NCBI GenBank assembly: GCA_024711325.1 | Contig: JANJTC010000005.1 | Span: 806,001-870,000, forward strand | From: Bacteriovoracaceae bacterium | Lineage (GTDB): Bacteria; Bdellovibrionota; Bacteriovoracia; Bacteriovoracales; Bacteriovoracaceae | Length of the DNA stretch: 64,000 bases | Direction of reading: 5' to 3' | Notes under the pieces: generated by a model | Databases searched by the model: none | The model's input: only the letters and a program-made list of their open reading frames with translations | What the model was told of the DNA's origin: nothing | Made by a program: the position numbers and the translations under genes | Shown: piece after piece, positions 36,986 to 45,215 of the stretch | Position numbering within the stretch: the stretch's first letter is position 1 | Layout of the letters: each line of letters opens with the position of its first letter

Positions 36986-37060
36986 CCTCTTTTCCTGAAT
37001 TTTTTCTCAGCTCCTATGAACACTTGTCGATAAGACATGCAGTTAGTTCAAGGAGAGACC

Positions 37061-37525
37061 ATGTCTGATGATAAAAAAGTTGTCGATTTTAATGAAAAAA
37101 GAAGAAAGTCTATCGAACAAAAGCGCCGGACTTTTGAACGAGTGGTCTTTCAGGAATTCCTTGGCGTTTATACTGTCATTGATGATCAGGGATCGAGTTT
37201 TCCTATCAAGCTGTTGGATATTTCTGGAGAAGGCTGTCAGTTCCAGGTGCCATTTAGTCTCAAAGCAAAAAACCAGTTCAAGTCCGGAACTGAGACAACA
37301 CTAAAACTTTTCTTTACCAAAGGCTCTTATCTTCCTGCGGTTGTGACAGTACGTCACGCTACTGAATATATTGATCAGCAAGGTGATGCCTGGCTACGAT
37401 TAGGTGGGGAATTCGACACATCTCTTCCAAGCTTTAAGGCCTTAGCAAGCTTCATTGATTTTATCTATCAGTATGCGGAATTTTCTTGCCTGGACAAGGG
37501 TGAGAGCAAAGTTTACTTTTTATAA
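37061..37525 (+). CDS. PilZ-domain protein (probable c-di-GMP effector)
   Basis: 154 aa from the ATG at 37061, preceded by AAGGAG; an in-frame ATG at 37037 lacks such a site. The RxxxR loop (R23 to R27, RTFER) and the DxSxxG motif (DISGEG, 53-58) needed for c-di-GMP binding are both present, followed by a beta-barrel. A short basic N-terminal stretch (NEKRRKSIEQKRR) precedes. No output domain, so it likely acts by binding a partner. A strong terminator follows. Confidence 0.85.
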   Translation: MSDDKKVVDFNEKRRKSIEQKRRTFERVVFQEFLGVYTVIDDQGSSFPIKLLDISGEGCQFQVPFSLKAKNQFKSGTETTLKLFFTKGSYLPAVVTVRHATEYIDQQGDAWLRLGGEFDTSLPSFKALASFIDFIYQYAEFSCLDKGESKVYFL

Positions 37526-37535
37526 AAGTTCAACG

Positions 37536-37558
37536 GGCCCCACTGGGGCCTTTTTTTT
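37536..37558 (+). terminator. Rho-independent terminator after the PilZ gene
   Basis: GGCCCC-ACT-GGGGCC stem-loop (37536-37550) followed by a run of eight T, 10 nt after the stop codon. A textbook intrinsic terminator. Confidence 0.92.
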
Positions 37559-37655
37559 CTCTTCATCACTCTTTCGACACGTCTCGTAAAAAGCAAAAGA
37601 ACATCGCCCTCTGAACCTTTTTTTGTTAAGATCATAACCTCCTTTGGAGGATTTT

Positions 37656-38936
37656 ATGAAGCTCGCCATTCTAGGTAACTCACCACTCGCCCTTGAGACG
37701 GCTTTGAGATTTCATCTCCATGGCTCGGCCCTTACATGGTATGTAGATGCTGATGATCTTAGTGGGTTCAATTCCATGGAAATATCTCCTGAGCACTTCA
37801 TAAGTGATCTTGGAAGAGGTGTGCTCAAAGAAATTGGTATTACTTATCAACCAAAGAAATTTAATTGGAAGAATTGGGAAGAGGATTATCAAAGACCTCT
37901 GATTAATTATTTAAAATCTCATCAAGAAATAAAAACTGATGAAGTGATTTCTGTCACAAAACGCTTCCTGGCACCCGGAGAAGAGATTAAAGGGCGCTCG
38001 CGCTTCTTAGACCTCTTTAGAGTTATCTATCGGGTTAATCCCAAAGACTTCATTGAAGAGCAGAAAGAGGCCAATCTCGAAACCTACAAGAGATTAACGG
38101 AAGAATTTATCAATTCTCTCGCTAGTTCCATCGAAATGTATCAGGACTATGATCTCATTTTAGATCTTCGAAACGACTTATCCCGGGCATCGGCCGCGGC
38201 GAGTGGGAGAGCTTTAGGGGAGAATAGGAATTCAGATAAGGTAAGCTTTGCTCTTGAGGCACTTAAAGTAGCTCATAGTTTTAAGCCTGGACCTGAACTT
38301 AGGGAAATCGCTTTAATTGGTTCTGATTCACTGGCCGCTGAAATTCTTTTAGCGATGGAAGATTGGATTAAGGAATCTCGTTCTCGATTATTTATTGCCA
38401 CTACTGAAGCGGACCCATTCTCCCATTTTCTTTCGCAGGGAAATATATTGACCGTTCAGAAATTAACTGAACTCTTTCATTTTATTGATCAGGAATTTGA
38501 AAGGGAAATTGCTACTTTCACTCAAAAACTTCGTGAATGGCAGGAGCTGGATGATTTCGTCCAGGTTAAATATCCCAGACCTGCTGAACCAATTCCTAGG
38601 ATTAATTATTTTTCAGGCCATAATGTCACAGCAATGGATGAACTTATTGACCGAAAGCGTATGTTCTTAACTTTGGAGAAACCAGAATTTCGAGAGGGTA
38701 AAAAGCACCCCGAGAATAACAATCTTGATTTAAAGACAATTGGTGTGGATCACATTTTGATTGCCCACGCCCAAAAGAATCAGCGTTTAATTGAGCTTGA
38801 TGCCAATGAGCCTGGTTATTTTAACCTCACTCCCACTCGCCCAAATTTAAAAGAGGGTTGGGTAAATGATCTGACAAAATTAGAAGGCATTGAAGATGAA
38901 ATATTTAAACTTTTTTCTCCTGCTGACGGCCATTAG
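37656..38936 (+). CDS. Rossmann-like protein of unknown function
   Basis: 426 aa from the ATG at 37656 (GGAGG 5 nt upstream; the upstream TTG is not used). N-terminus LAILGNSPLALETALRFHL looks like an FAD/NAD(P)-binding beta-alpha-beta unit, and a second one appears at about 210-235 (REIALIGSDSLAAEILLAM). This resembles a degenerate two-dinucleotide-domain oxidoreductase, but glycine patterns are loose and I see no redox Cys pair. Overlaps the next gene by 41 nt. Confidence 0.55.
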   Translation: MKLAILGNSPLALETALRFHLHGSALTWYVDADDLSGFNSMEISPEHFISDLGRGVLKEIGITYQPKKFNWKNWEEDYQRPLINYLKSHQEIKTDEVISVTKRFLAPGEEIKGRSRFLDLFRVIYRVNPKDFIEEQKEANLETYKRLTEEFINSLASSIEMYQDYDLILDLRNDLSRASAAASGRALGENRNSDKVSFALEALKVAHSFKPGPELREIALIGSDSLAAEILLAMEDWIKESRSRLFIATTEADPFSHFLSQGNILTVQKLTELFHFIDQEFEREIATFTQKLREWQELDDFVQVKYPRPAEPIPRINYFSGHNVTAMDELIDRKRMFLTLEKPEFREGKKHPENNNLDLKTIGVDHILIAHAQKNQRLIELDANEPGYFNLTPTRPNLKEGWVNDLTKLEGIEDEIFKLFSPADGH

Positions 38937-39624
38937 TTGCAGTAACGGTGCTGTCAGGGAAGTTCCCCAAGACACTCCTTACAGAACTTCGGGACTTGAG
39001 CAATTCTTTTTACCAGAACTGCCTACATGGGCCAATACCTCACCCTCTGGTCAATGTTTTAAAAAGCATTCTTACCAGTATCTGGATTTTGCAAAGCTAA
39101 GTTCCACTTATCAACTTAAATATCCGGAGCTGATAGAGCTTCAGGCCCAGTACAATGAACGTCTGGAAGCATACTTTCGTTCCACTGCTGTCAGATTTCT
39201 TAAGCCTGTTGAAGAAGCAGCATTTTTTTCAAACACGCTTGAACAGGTGCGTGGTGGGGTTAAGCATTTTAAGTTACCTGAAATGGCAAATGAAGTTGAT
39301 ATCATCTGGCTGGATGGATTCATTTCTTCAAATCGAGTTGATGAACTTAAGAAAATGAATGAACTGGGACGTTTTGATTTAAGGCTGCCTGTTCTATTCA
39401 CATCTTGCCTGTCCAAACAAGACTTGAATCAATGGTTGATTGAAAATAGCCTGGACCAGGTTGGGTTTTATACTTTAACTGCAGAATGGTTGAATCCTTT
39501 CGGCAGCGATCTGATTTTAAAGTCAGGTCTTCGACTTGAAATAAAAAAATTACTGAATGAGAATGTGAAAATTAAATTTGTTTCTCCCAAAGAGATTCTT
39601 TTACCCACTGAAATTGTTTTATAA
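38896..39624 (+). CDS. Putative lipoprotein of unknown function
   Basis: 242 aa from the ATG at 38896, inside the 3' end of the preceding gene. Hydrophobic signal, then AISC (Cys15), an acceptable though not ideal lipobox. The mature part is alpha/beta with the sequence VDIIWLDGFISSNRVDELKK; no family recognised. The 41-nt overlap implies translation linked to the Rossmann-like protein. Confidence 0.6.
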   Translation: MKYLNFFLLLTAISCSNGAVREVPQDTPYRTSGLEQFFLPELPTWANTSPSGQCFKKHSYQYLDFAKLSSTYQLKYPELIELQAQYNERLEAYFRSTAVRFLKPVEEAAFFSNTLEQVRGGVKHFKLPEMANEVDIIWLDGFISSNRVDELKKMNELGRFDLRLPVLFTSCLSKQDLNQWLIENSLDQVGFYTLTAEWLNPFGSDLILKSGLRLEIKKLLNENVKIKFVSPKEILLPTEIVL

Positions 39625-39636
39625 GAAGGAGTTAGT

Positions 39637-40176
39637 ATGTTCGGAAGCATGAAACACGAGAAATCTTCTCACAAGGAAGAAGTTAACAACCTCTCTGCTG
39701 TTTTTAAAACATCAATGGGGGAGTTTGAAATTGAACTTTTCCATAAAGATTGTCCTGAGACTGTATGGAATTTTGTGAACCTTGCGGAAGGGACCCAAAA
39801 AACTAATAAAGAAGGTAAGTTCTACGATGGTCTTATTTTCCACAGGGTTATTCGTGGATTTATGATTCAAGGTGGATGTCCTGAAGGTTCTGGGCGAGGC
39901 GGTCCTGGCTACCGATTCGGAGATGAGTTTGTATCTCATTTAAAGCATAATACTGAAGGTATTCTTTCTATGGCCAATGCTGGTCCTGGAACAAATGGTT
40001 CTCAGTTTTTCATCACTCTTGCTCCAACTCCGCATTTAGACGGTCGTCATACTGTCTTTGGTAAAGTGGTAAGAGGAATGGATGTGGTTAAGAAGATTGG
40101 AGACACTCCAACAGGAGCAATGGATCGTCCGAAAACTGATGTTGTGATTGAAGCTTTAGAAATTAAGCGCTCTTAA
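39637..40176 (+). CDS. ppiB: Cyclophilin-type peptidyl-prolyl cis-trans isomerase
   Basis: 179 aa, cytoplasmic (no signal peptide). Catalytic core [35 protein letters not shown] and [16 protein letters not shown], with the active Arg, Phe, Gln and His positions intact. AAGGAG before the ATG. The roughly 20-residue N-terminal extension is hydrophilic. A hairpin shared with recJ follows. Confidence 0.94.
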   Translation: MFGSMKHEKSSHKEEVNNLSAVFKTSMGEFEIELFHKDCPETVWNFVNLAEGTQKTNKEGKFYDGLIFHRVIRGFMIQGGCPEGSGRGGPGYRFGDEFVSHLKHNTEGILSMANAGPGTNGSQFFITLAPTPHLDGRHTVFGKVVRGMDVVKKIGDTPTGAMDRPKTDVVIEALEIKRS

Positions 40177-40180
40177 ATAA

Positions 40181-40217
40181 AATGCCAGGTCCAATTAATT
40201 AATTTGGCCTGGCATTA
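40181..40217. terminator. Bidirectional hairpin between ppiB and recJ
   Basis: AATGCCAGG (40181-40189) pairs with CCTGGCATT (40209-40217), and the AT-rich interior can extend the stem (CCAATT with AATTTGG). It lies 4 nt after ppiB and includes the last codons and stop of recJ. The T-tract is poor, so termination is likely but not certain. Confidence 0.55.
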
Positions 40218-41904
40218 ACTTGTCCACCATTAACTGTATCGTTTCATTTCCATTAAAGCGATTAACACCTAAAGTAAATTGAACAGTAAGACCTGCCTTC
40301 CCTTGAAGATCAAAAAGTTCTTCTGGTGACATCTCATTCCACTTTCCGAGATAGTTGAAACTTATTCCCTGAACGGACGTTTTCGAATTGGCCCCGCTGA
40401 AGGTCCAACGAACGTGGGCATCTTTCATAATTCGATATGATTGAATAACTGCATTCTTCATTCGGAAAACGGGCTTTTCGTGACCAGGACCGAAGGGTTC
40501 AAGTTTTTCTAAATCTTTTAAAAGATGAGTATTGATTTCTTCAATTCCTAATTCTACGTCAAAAGAGCGAGTCTTAGTTCTTAGACTGCTTGGAATCGGT
40601 TTTAATAATCCATTCATGCGCTCTTTGAAGGCGTAAAAATTTTCTTTTTTCATGGACAGGCCTGCGGCCGCTTTATGACCACCGAATTTAATAAAGAGGT
40701 CCTTACACTGATCGAGTAGTTCAAAAATATTAAGTTCACCCGCCGAACGGCAACTGGCCTTAATGACACCTTCTTCTTCTGAATTGGTGAATACCACAGC
40801 AGGCACCTCGAAAGTTTCCACCAGTTTTGAAGCGACAATTCCAATGACACCTTCATGCCAATGAGGCCGATACATAATGTTGATTAGTAATTCCTCACCA
40901 TTCATGGATTTAATCACATCCTGTTTGGCCTCTTCAAAAACTTCTGCTTGAATTACCCTACGATCCCGATTGGCCACCTCAAGATGGGTGTAGTGCTCAC
41001 GGCATTCAGCGAAAGAGTCAGCGATTAATAGTCTCAAAGCGCGATCTGGATGATCCAGACGACCTTTGGAATTGATATGTGGCCCAACATGGAAAGCAAT
41101 TTTTTCACTCGAAACCATCTGAACTTTTAATTCTTCCGGATTAAAAAAAGCTTTAATTCCAGGATACTGTGATGTGGGGATTTGTTTAAGGCCATGTCTG
41201 GTGAGTCTTAAATTTAACGGACTCATACGGGCCAGATCTGAGATGGTTCCAATCGCCACGAATTGTAAGAGTGGATAAAGGCTGGGAGTCTCAGTGCCTT
41301 TTTTGGCCAGATCATTTTTAATCTGAAGTGCCAGGGCAAAGGCCACTCCCACTCCCGCAAGCGGCTTGAGTTCAGAGGCTTCAGGTTCATCTCTGCGACT
41401 AGGATTAATGACTGCATAGGCTTCAGGAATAGTGGGGGCAGCATCTCTATGGTGATCAGTAATAATAAGGTCTAATTTACCTTTTGCATATTCGGCCGTG
41501 GCCACATTGGTTATACCGCAATCAACTGTAATCAAAACTTTTACGTTTTTTTCCAGTGCGGCCTCAATGGAAGAATCATGGATTCCGTAACCTTCTACGA
41601 ATCGGCTTGGTTGGAATACTTCAACTGTGGCACCAATCATTTTAAAGAAGTGCCAGAGTAGTGCGCAGGAAGTTGTCCCATCAACATCATAATCTCCGTA
41701 AACCCCAATGGTTTCGTTTTCACTTAAGGCACGAATGATTCGTTCTGAAGCCTTGGCAAGATCAATCATGTTGGTAAGTTCAGGGATATCTTTTAAATTC
41801 CAGGACAGCATGTCTTGAACTTGTAGAGGAGAAAATCCGCGTTTTTTAAAGAGCCGTACGAGAACTGGATTAAGTTCAGAAGGAGCGTTTGATGTTAATT
41901 GCAT
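40195..41904 (-). CDS. recJ: Single-stranded-DNA-specific exonuclease RecJ
   Basis: 569 aa. 5'-3' exonuclease in recombination and repair. DHH phosphoesterase motifs: GVYGDYDVDGTTS, TVDCGITN, IITDHHRDA; DHHA1 domain with FGGHKAAAGLS; C-terminal OB-fold. Length matches the family. The start ATG at 41904 has AGGA immediately adjacent and no better site upstream. Confidence 0.95.
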   Translation of the reverse strand: MQLTSNAPSELNPVLVRLFKKRGFSPLQVQDMLSWNLKDIPELTNMIDLAKASERIIRALSENETIGVYGDYDVDGTTSCALLWHFFKMIGATVEVFQPSRFVEGYGIHDSSIEAALEKNVKVLITVDCGITNVATAEYAKGKLDLIITDHHRDAAPTIPEAYAVINPSRRDEPEASELKPLAGVGVAFALALQIKNDLAKKGTETPSLYPLLQFVAIGTISDLARMSPLNLRLTRHGLKQIPTSQYPGIKAFFNPEELKVQMVSSEKIAFHVGPHINSKGRLDHPDRALRLLIADSFAECREHYTHLEVANRDRRVIQAEVFEEAKQDVIKSMNGEELLINIMYRPHWHEGVIGIVASKLVETFEVPAVVFTNSEEEGVIKASCRSAGELNIFELLDQCKDLFIKFGGHKAAAGLSMKKENFYAFKERMNGLLKPIPSSLRTKTRSFDVELGIEEINTHLLKDLEKLEPFGPGHEKPVFRMKNAVIQSYRIMKDAHVRWTFSGANSKTSVQGISFNYLGKWNEMSPEELFDLQGKAGLTVQFTLGVNRFNGNETIQLMVDKLMPGQIN

Positions 41905-41934
41905 TCCTAGAAGCTAACATAGAGAACAATGATT

Positions 41935-42177
41935 TCACCACAAAACAAAAAGGCCTTTAATCAAATCATCTTCGTCTAACTGATCCGAGTAAGAGAAGTG
42001 ATTCTCCCAGTTTACGTCGCGATCATTTTTTATTTTATCGAAATATCGAAGAGGTAGGAAGGATTTGTTGCAGTGCATGCATCGTTCTAATTCTTTGCTG
42101 GATTCATTAATCTTTAGGCAGGAGTGGCAGGCCCTAATAAGCATTTTTTCTTTAGATCTTACTTCTGTATTTTTCAT
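41935..42177 (-). CDS. Small zinc-ribbon-like protein
   Basis: 80 aa with two CxxC pairs (CHSC at 17-20 and CMHC at 33-36) that can form a zinc ribbon, followed by an acidic tail. GAGG precedes the ATG. It lies 30 nt upstream of recJ in the same direction and may share its transcript. Function unknown; could be a regulator or RNA-binding protein. Confidence 0.65.
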   Translation of the reverse strand: MKNTEVRSKEKMLIRACHSCLKINESSKELERCMHCNKSFLPLRYFDKIKNDRDVNWENHFSYSDQLDEDDLIKGLFVLW

Positions 42178-42253
42178 CCTGTCCTCGAGATTAAGCTTTC
42201 ACCATAAACTTCTCGGGGAGGAAAAATTTTTCTTAAGGCATTTATCAAAAAAT

Positions 42254-42282
42254 TTCACCTGGCAAAGTGTCTGCCAGGTGAA
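42254..42282 (-). terminator. Terminator hairpin of the Q-rich exported-protein gene
   Basis: 11-bp stem (42254-42264 with 42272-42282), 7-nt loop. On the minus strand it is followed by AAATTTTTT, a usable T-tract, and it lies 18 nt past the stop at 42300. The plus-strand side also carries T residues, so it may work both ways. Confidence 0.8.
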
Positions 42283-42299
42283 GTTTTTTAGTCGGTTTT

Positions 42300-43487
42300 T
42301 TACATTCCAAAGCTAGAATTCATGGCCATGTTTAAGCTTGGACCCATGGCCACTGGTTGTCCGGGCATAGGGTTAGTTGGCCCTGGGTTACTGAGATTGT
42401 AGCTGAAGGCTTCACTTCCAAAAGAGCCGGGCATGATCGGTTGAACCGTATAACGGGGATCTGCCTGGAAATTATATTGAGGAGCGAGATTCCAGCTTGA
42501 TTGTGGCATATGGGCCTGGTCTGGAAAGTAGCCGCCTTGTTGAGGCTGTTGGGGAGCAAAGATATTAGGTTGCTGAGGCTGAAATCCACTTGGATAATAA
42601 ACCCAATTTCCTGACGAGAAGGGCTGGTTGTATTGATACGGATTAGCATGCATTGAGTTTGCATAATATGGATTAGGCTGTTGATTCTGGTTTTGATTCT
42701 GATACATACTAACCATCATTTGGGCCATACCCATCATGGTCTGCATGATCTGTTTTTGATCATTCATTAACTGCTCAACTTGCTTCGTCAGAAGAGCGTT
42801 CTTCTCTTCAGCTTCACAAACAACTTTTTCTTCTTTTTTAACTTCTTCTTTCACTTCTTCTTTTTTATCTTCTGCTACAACGACAGGTTCTTCTTTTTTA
42901 GGTTCTTCGGCGAGAACTGGCTTAACTTCTGCTTCATCTTTTTTAAGTTCTTCGTCTTGAGGAGCATCCGCTTGTGCCAGAATTTCTTCACTCTTTTCCA
43001 GATCCAGTAAAAGTTCTTCTATTTGTCCTTTATGAGCAAGAATGCTCTTTTCAATGACCTCTTTATCAGCTGCTTCAAGTACTTTTCTTTCCTCTAGACC
43101 CAATAAACCGTCCTCGATAAAAAGGAGGTCAACTACCAGGGCTTCCCGATCTTTTCGATCCTGATCAACAGTTTCTTTTTTTAAATCTTCTTTTTTGGAA
43201 TCGATCTGAATTTTAGTCAGTTTTTCTTTCAAATCAGAATCCTGCTTTTTCAGATCTTCTAGTGATAAGTTTTCATTTCGTATTATAGATTCAGGTGCCA
43301 CCTTGGCGCTGATCTCATCGAACTTTTTGAATTCTTTTACTTCTTCTTTTACAACTTCAGGTTTGACTTCCTCAACCACTGAAGCAATATGGCGTTCGGC
43401 ATATTTGGACTCAATCACACTAGGTGACATTGCAAGGATCGATAAAAGCGGCAAAATGGCCAGAGAATGACGATTAAAATGGTACAT
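42300..43487 (-). CDS. Exported K/E-rich then Q/N/P/Y-rich low-complexity protein
   Basis: 395 aa. N-terminal hydrophobic signal (about 8-22), a Lys/Glu coiled-coil region (about 35-230; repeats such as EEVKPEVVKEEVKEF and KKEEVKEEVKKEE), then a C-terminal third (about 255-395) rich in Gln, Asn, Pro, Tyr, Met and Gly (NQNQNQQPNPYY, FQPQQPNIFAPQQPQQGG). No domain recognised. Such tails are typical of prion-like or phase-separating segments; here the protein appears exported. GGGGGGTT precedes the ATG. The Phe-rich opposite frame (42780-43010) is just the complement of the K/E codons. Confidence 0.7.
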   Translation of the reverse strand: MYHFNRHSLAILPLLSILAMSPSVIESKYAERHIASVVEEVKPEVVKEEVKEFKKFDEISAKVAPESIIRNENLSLEDLKKQDSDLKEKLTKIQIDSKKEDLKKETVDQDRKDREALVVDLLFIEDGLLGLEERKVLEAADKEVIEKSILAHKGQIEELLLDLEKSEEILAQADAPQDEELKKDEAEVKPVLAEEPKKEEPVVVAEDKKEEVKEEVKKEEKVVCEAEEKNALLTKQVEQLMNDQKQIMQTMMGMAQMMVSMYQNQNQNQQPNPYYANSMHANPYQYNQPFSSGNWVYYPSGFQPQQPNIFAPQQPQQGGYFPDQAHMPQSSWNLAPQYNFQADPRYTVQPIMPGSFGSEAFSYNLSNPGPTNPMPGQPVAMGPSLNMAMNSSFGM

Positions 43488-43534
43488 AAGTAACCCCCCT
43501 CAGAGTTATTGTATTTGCCTAGGTACTTCCAAGA

Positions 43535-43554
43535 TCGATGCCAAATGGCATCGA
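43535..43554. repeat. Perfect 8-bp inverted repeat upstream of the Q-rich gene
   Basis: TCGATGCC-AAAT-GGCATCGA, 48 nt upstream of the minus-strand start at 43487. Could be an operator or a leader hairpin; no T-run follows, so it is not a terminator for either flanking gene. Confidence 0.45.
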
Positions 43555-43624
43555 ATTCATCCGCCGAGTGGATAGGGGCAATAAAACCCTTAAATTCAGG
43601 GGGATAAACCTTGCTAAGAAGGGT

Positions 43625-43652
43625 TTGGTCTTAATAAAATAAATTTTATATC
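43625..43652 (+). promoter_or_regulatory. Candidate promoter of nhaC
   Basis: TTGGTC (43625-43630), 16-nt spacer, TATATC (43647-43652). Would leave a leader of roughly 65 nt before the ATG at 43725. Pattern match only. Confidence 0.35.
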
Positions 43653-43659
43653 GACTAAT

Positions 43660-43706
43660 ACTTTCACAGGCCCATTTGAAAGTGTTGAAAGATTAGACAC
43701 TTTTAT
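43660..43706 (+). promoter_or_regulatory. nhaC leader with two mutually exclusive hairpins
   Basis: ACTTTCA (43660-43666) can pair with TGAAAGT (43677-43683). Alternatively AAGTGT (43680-43685) can pair with ACACTT (43697-43702), which is followed by TTTAT. The two stems share bases 43680-43683 and cannot form together. This is the layout of a simple attenuator, but the stems are short and no known riboswitch was recognised. Confidence 0.3.
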
Positions 43707-43724
43707 CCGATGGAGAAGACTCTT

Positions 43725-45212
43725 ATGACCTCAACTTTCAAAAGGCCAAGTCTCTTACTTTCACTTGTGCCAATCATTTTACTGGTTGGCCTCCTTGCGT
43801 TGAATATCAGTATTTTTAAAGATTCGGCCTTGATGGGTCCAAATCAGATTGCACTTTTCATCTCGGCCCTGGCTGCTTCAGTCATTGGTTTATTTTTTTT
43901 GAAAGTACCTTATGCTGAAATTGAGAAGAAGGTGATTCATTCCATCGGTTTGTCGATGCAGGCCAATCTTATCCTTCTGGTGGTAGGCACTCTCATTGGA
44001 CTTTGGATTTTCTCGGGCATTGTTCCCGCCATGATTTATTACGGTATCAAGCTTTTTAATCCCAGTTGGTTCCTACCACTTACTTGTATCGTATGTGCAG
44101 TCGTTTCAATTGCGACAGGTAGCTCCTGGTCTACGGGGGGAACTGTCGGAATTGCATTCATTGGTGTGGGTCAGGCCTTAAATATTCCAACTCCTATGGT
44201 TGCAGGTGCGGTTATCTCAGGTGCCTATTTTGGTGATAAGCTTTCACCTTTATCTGATACGACTAATCTAGCTCCTGCCATGGCTGGCGTAGATCTTTTC
44301 ACTCACATCCGGTATTTACTTTACACAACTGCTCCTTCAATGATCCTGGCCCTGATTAGTTTTACGATCTTGGGCTACTTTTATTCAGGAGATAGTGGTG
44401 ACGTCTCTCAGGTCAACATGGTTTTGACAACACTTGAATCAACATTCAATTTAACTCCCTTTCTCTTTATATTGCCTCTGATGGTTTTTTTTCTGGTTGC
44501 TAAAAAGGTTCCGGCCTTACCTGCACTGGTCTTTGGCGCTTTAATGGGTGCTGTCTTTGTTTTGATATTTCAACAAGAGCTTCTCAGGAACATGTTGGGT
44601 GAAGAATATGGCGTTAAGGCCATCTACGGTAAATTAGTGGAGATTGCCCATTCTGGTTTTAAAATCAAAACTGATAAGGATATCATCAATTCTCTACTTA
44701 CCCGTGGGGGAATGGGAAGCATGCTGAATACTGTTTGGCTTATATTAATGGCCATGATCTTTGGTGGAGTGATGGAAGTCACAGGGATGCTGGAAGAAAT
44801 TGGGAAAGCCGTTTTGAAGATGGTTCATGGAAGTGCATCTTTGATTGCAGCAACTGTTTCCAGTACAGTCATTGTAAACTTAACCGCATCCGATCAGTAC
44901 CTTGCCATCGTCCTTCCAGGCAGAATGTTCAAGCCGACCTATGAAAAATTTAATCTCGCTCCTCAGAATCTTTCCAGATCACTTGAGGATGGAGGAACTC
45001 TGACATCAGTCCTGGTACCCTGGAATACCTGTGGGGCCTATTTCAGTACGATCTTAGGAGTCTCTACGGCAGCGTATTTACCGTTCTGCTTTTTCAACCT
45101 TATTAATCCATTTGTGGCAATATTGATTGCCAGCATAGGTTGGAAAATAGAAAAGCTAAACCGTGAGCCGCTTTTAGATCAAAATTTAAATGTTGCTTCG
45201 GAGCTTGGATAA
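43725..45212 (+). CDS. nhaC: Na+/H+ antiporter, NhaC family
   Basis: 495 aa from the ATG at 43725 (GGAG 9 nt upstream); an in-frame ATG at 43710 has no such site. About a dozen membrane helices, with the family motifs ATGSSWSTGGTVG, ISGAYFGDKLSPLSDTTNLA and NLTASDQYLAIVLPGRMF. Exchanges external protons for internal Na+, possibly coupled to malate/lactate in the MleN subgroup. ppk follows after 3 nt and may be co-transcribed. Confidence 0.92.
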   Translation: MTSTFKRPSLLLSLVPIILLVGLLALNISIFKDSALMGPNQIALFISALAASVIGLFFLKVPYAEIEKKVIHSIGLSMQANLILLVVGTLIGLWIFSGIVPAMIYYGIKLFNPSWFLPLTCIVCAVVSIATGSSWSTGGTVGIAFIGVGQALNIPTPMVAGAVISGAYFGDKLSPLSDTTNLAPAMAGVDLFTHIRYLLYTTAPSMILALISFTILGYFYSGDSGDVSQVNMVLTTLESTFNLTPFLFILPLMVFFLVAKKVPALPALVFGALMGAVFVLIFQQELLRNMLGEEYGVKAIYGKLVEIAHSGFKIKTDKDIINSLLTRGGMGSMLNTVWLILMAMIFGGVMEVTGMLEEIGKAVLKMVHGSASLIAATVSSTVIVNLTASDQYLAIVLPGRMFKPTYEKFNLAPQNLSRSLEDGGTLTSVLVPWNTCGAYFSTILGVSTAAYLPFCFFNLINPFVAILIASIGWKIEKLNREPLLDQNLNVASELG

Positions 45213-45215
45213 TTC

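Noticed and set aside
42780..43010. Phe-rich plus-strand frame within the exported low-complexity gene
   Set aside because: It is the complement of repeated Lys/Glu codons (AAG/GAA give CTT/TTC) with no start signal.
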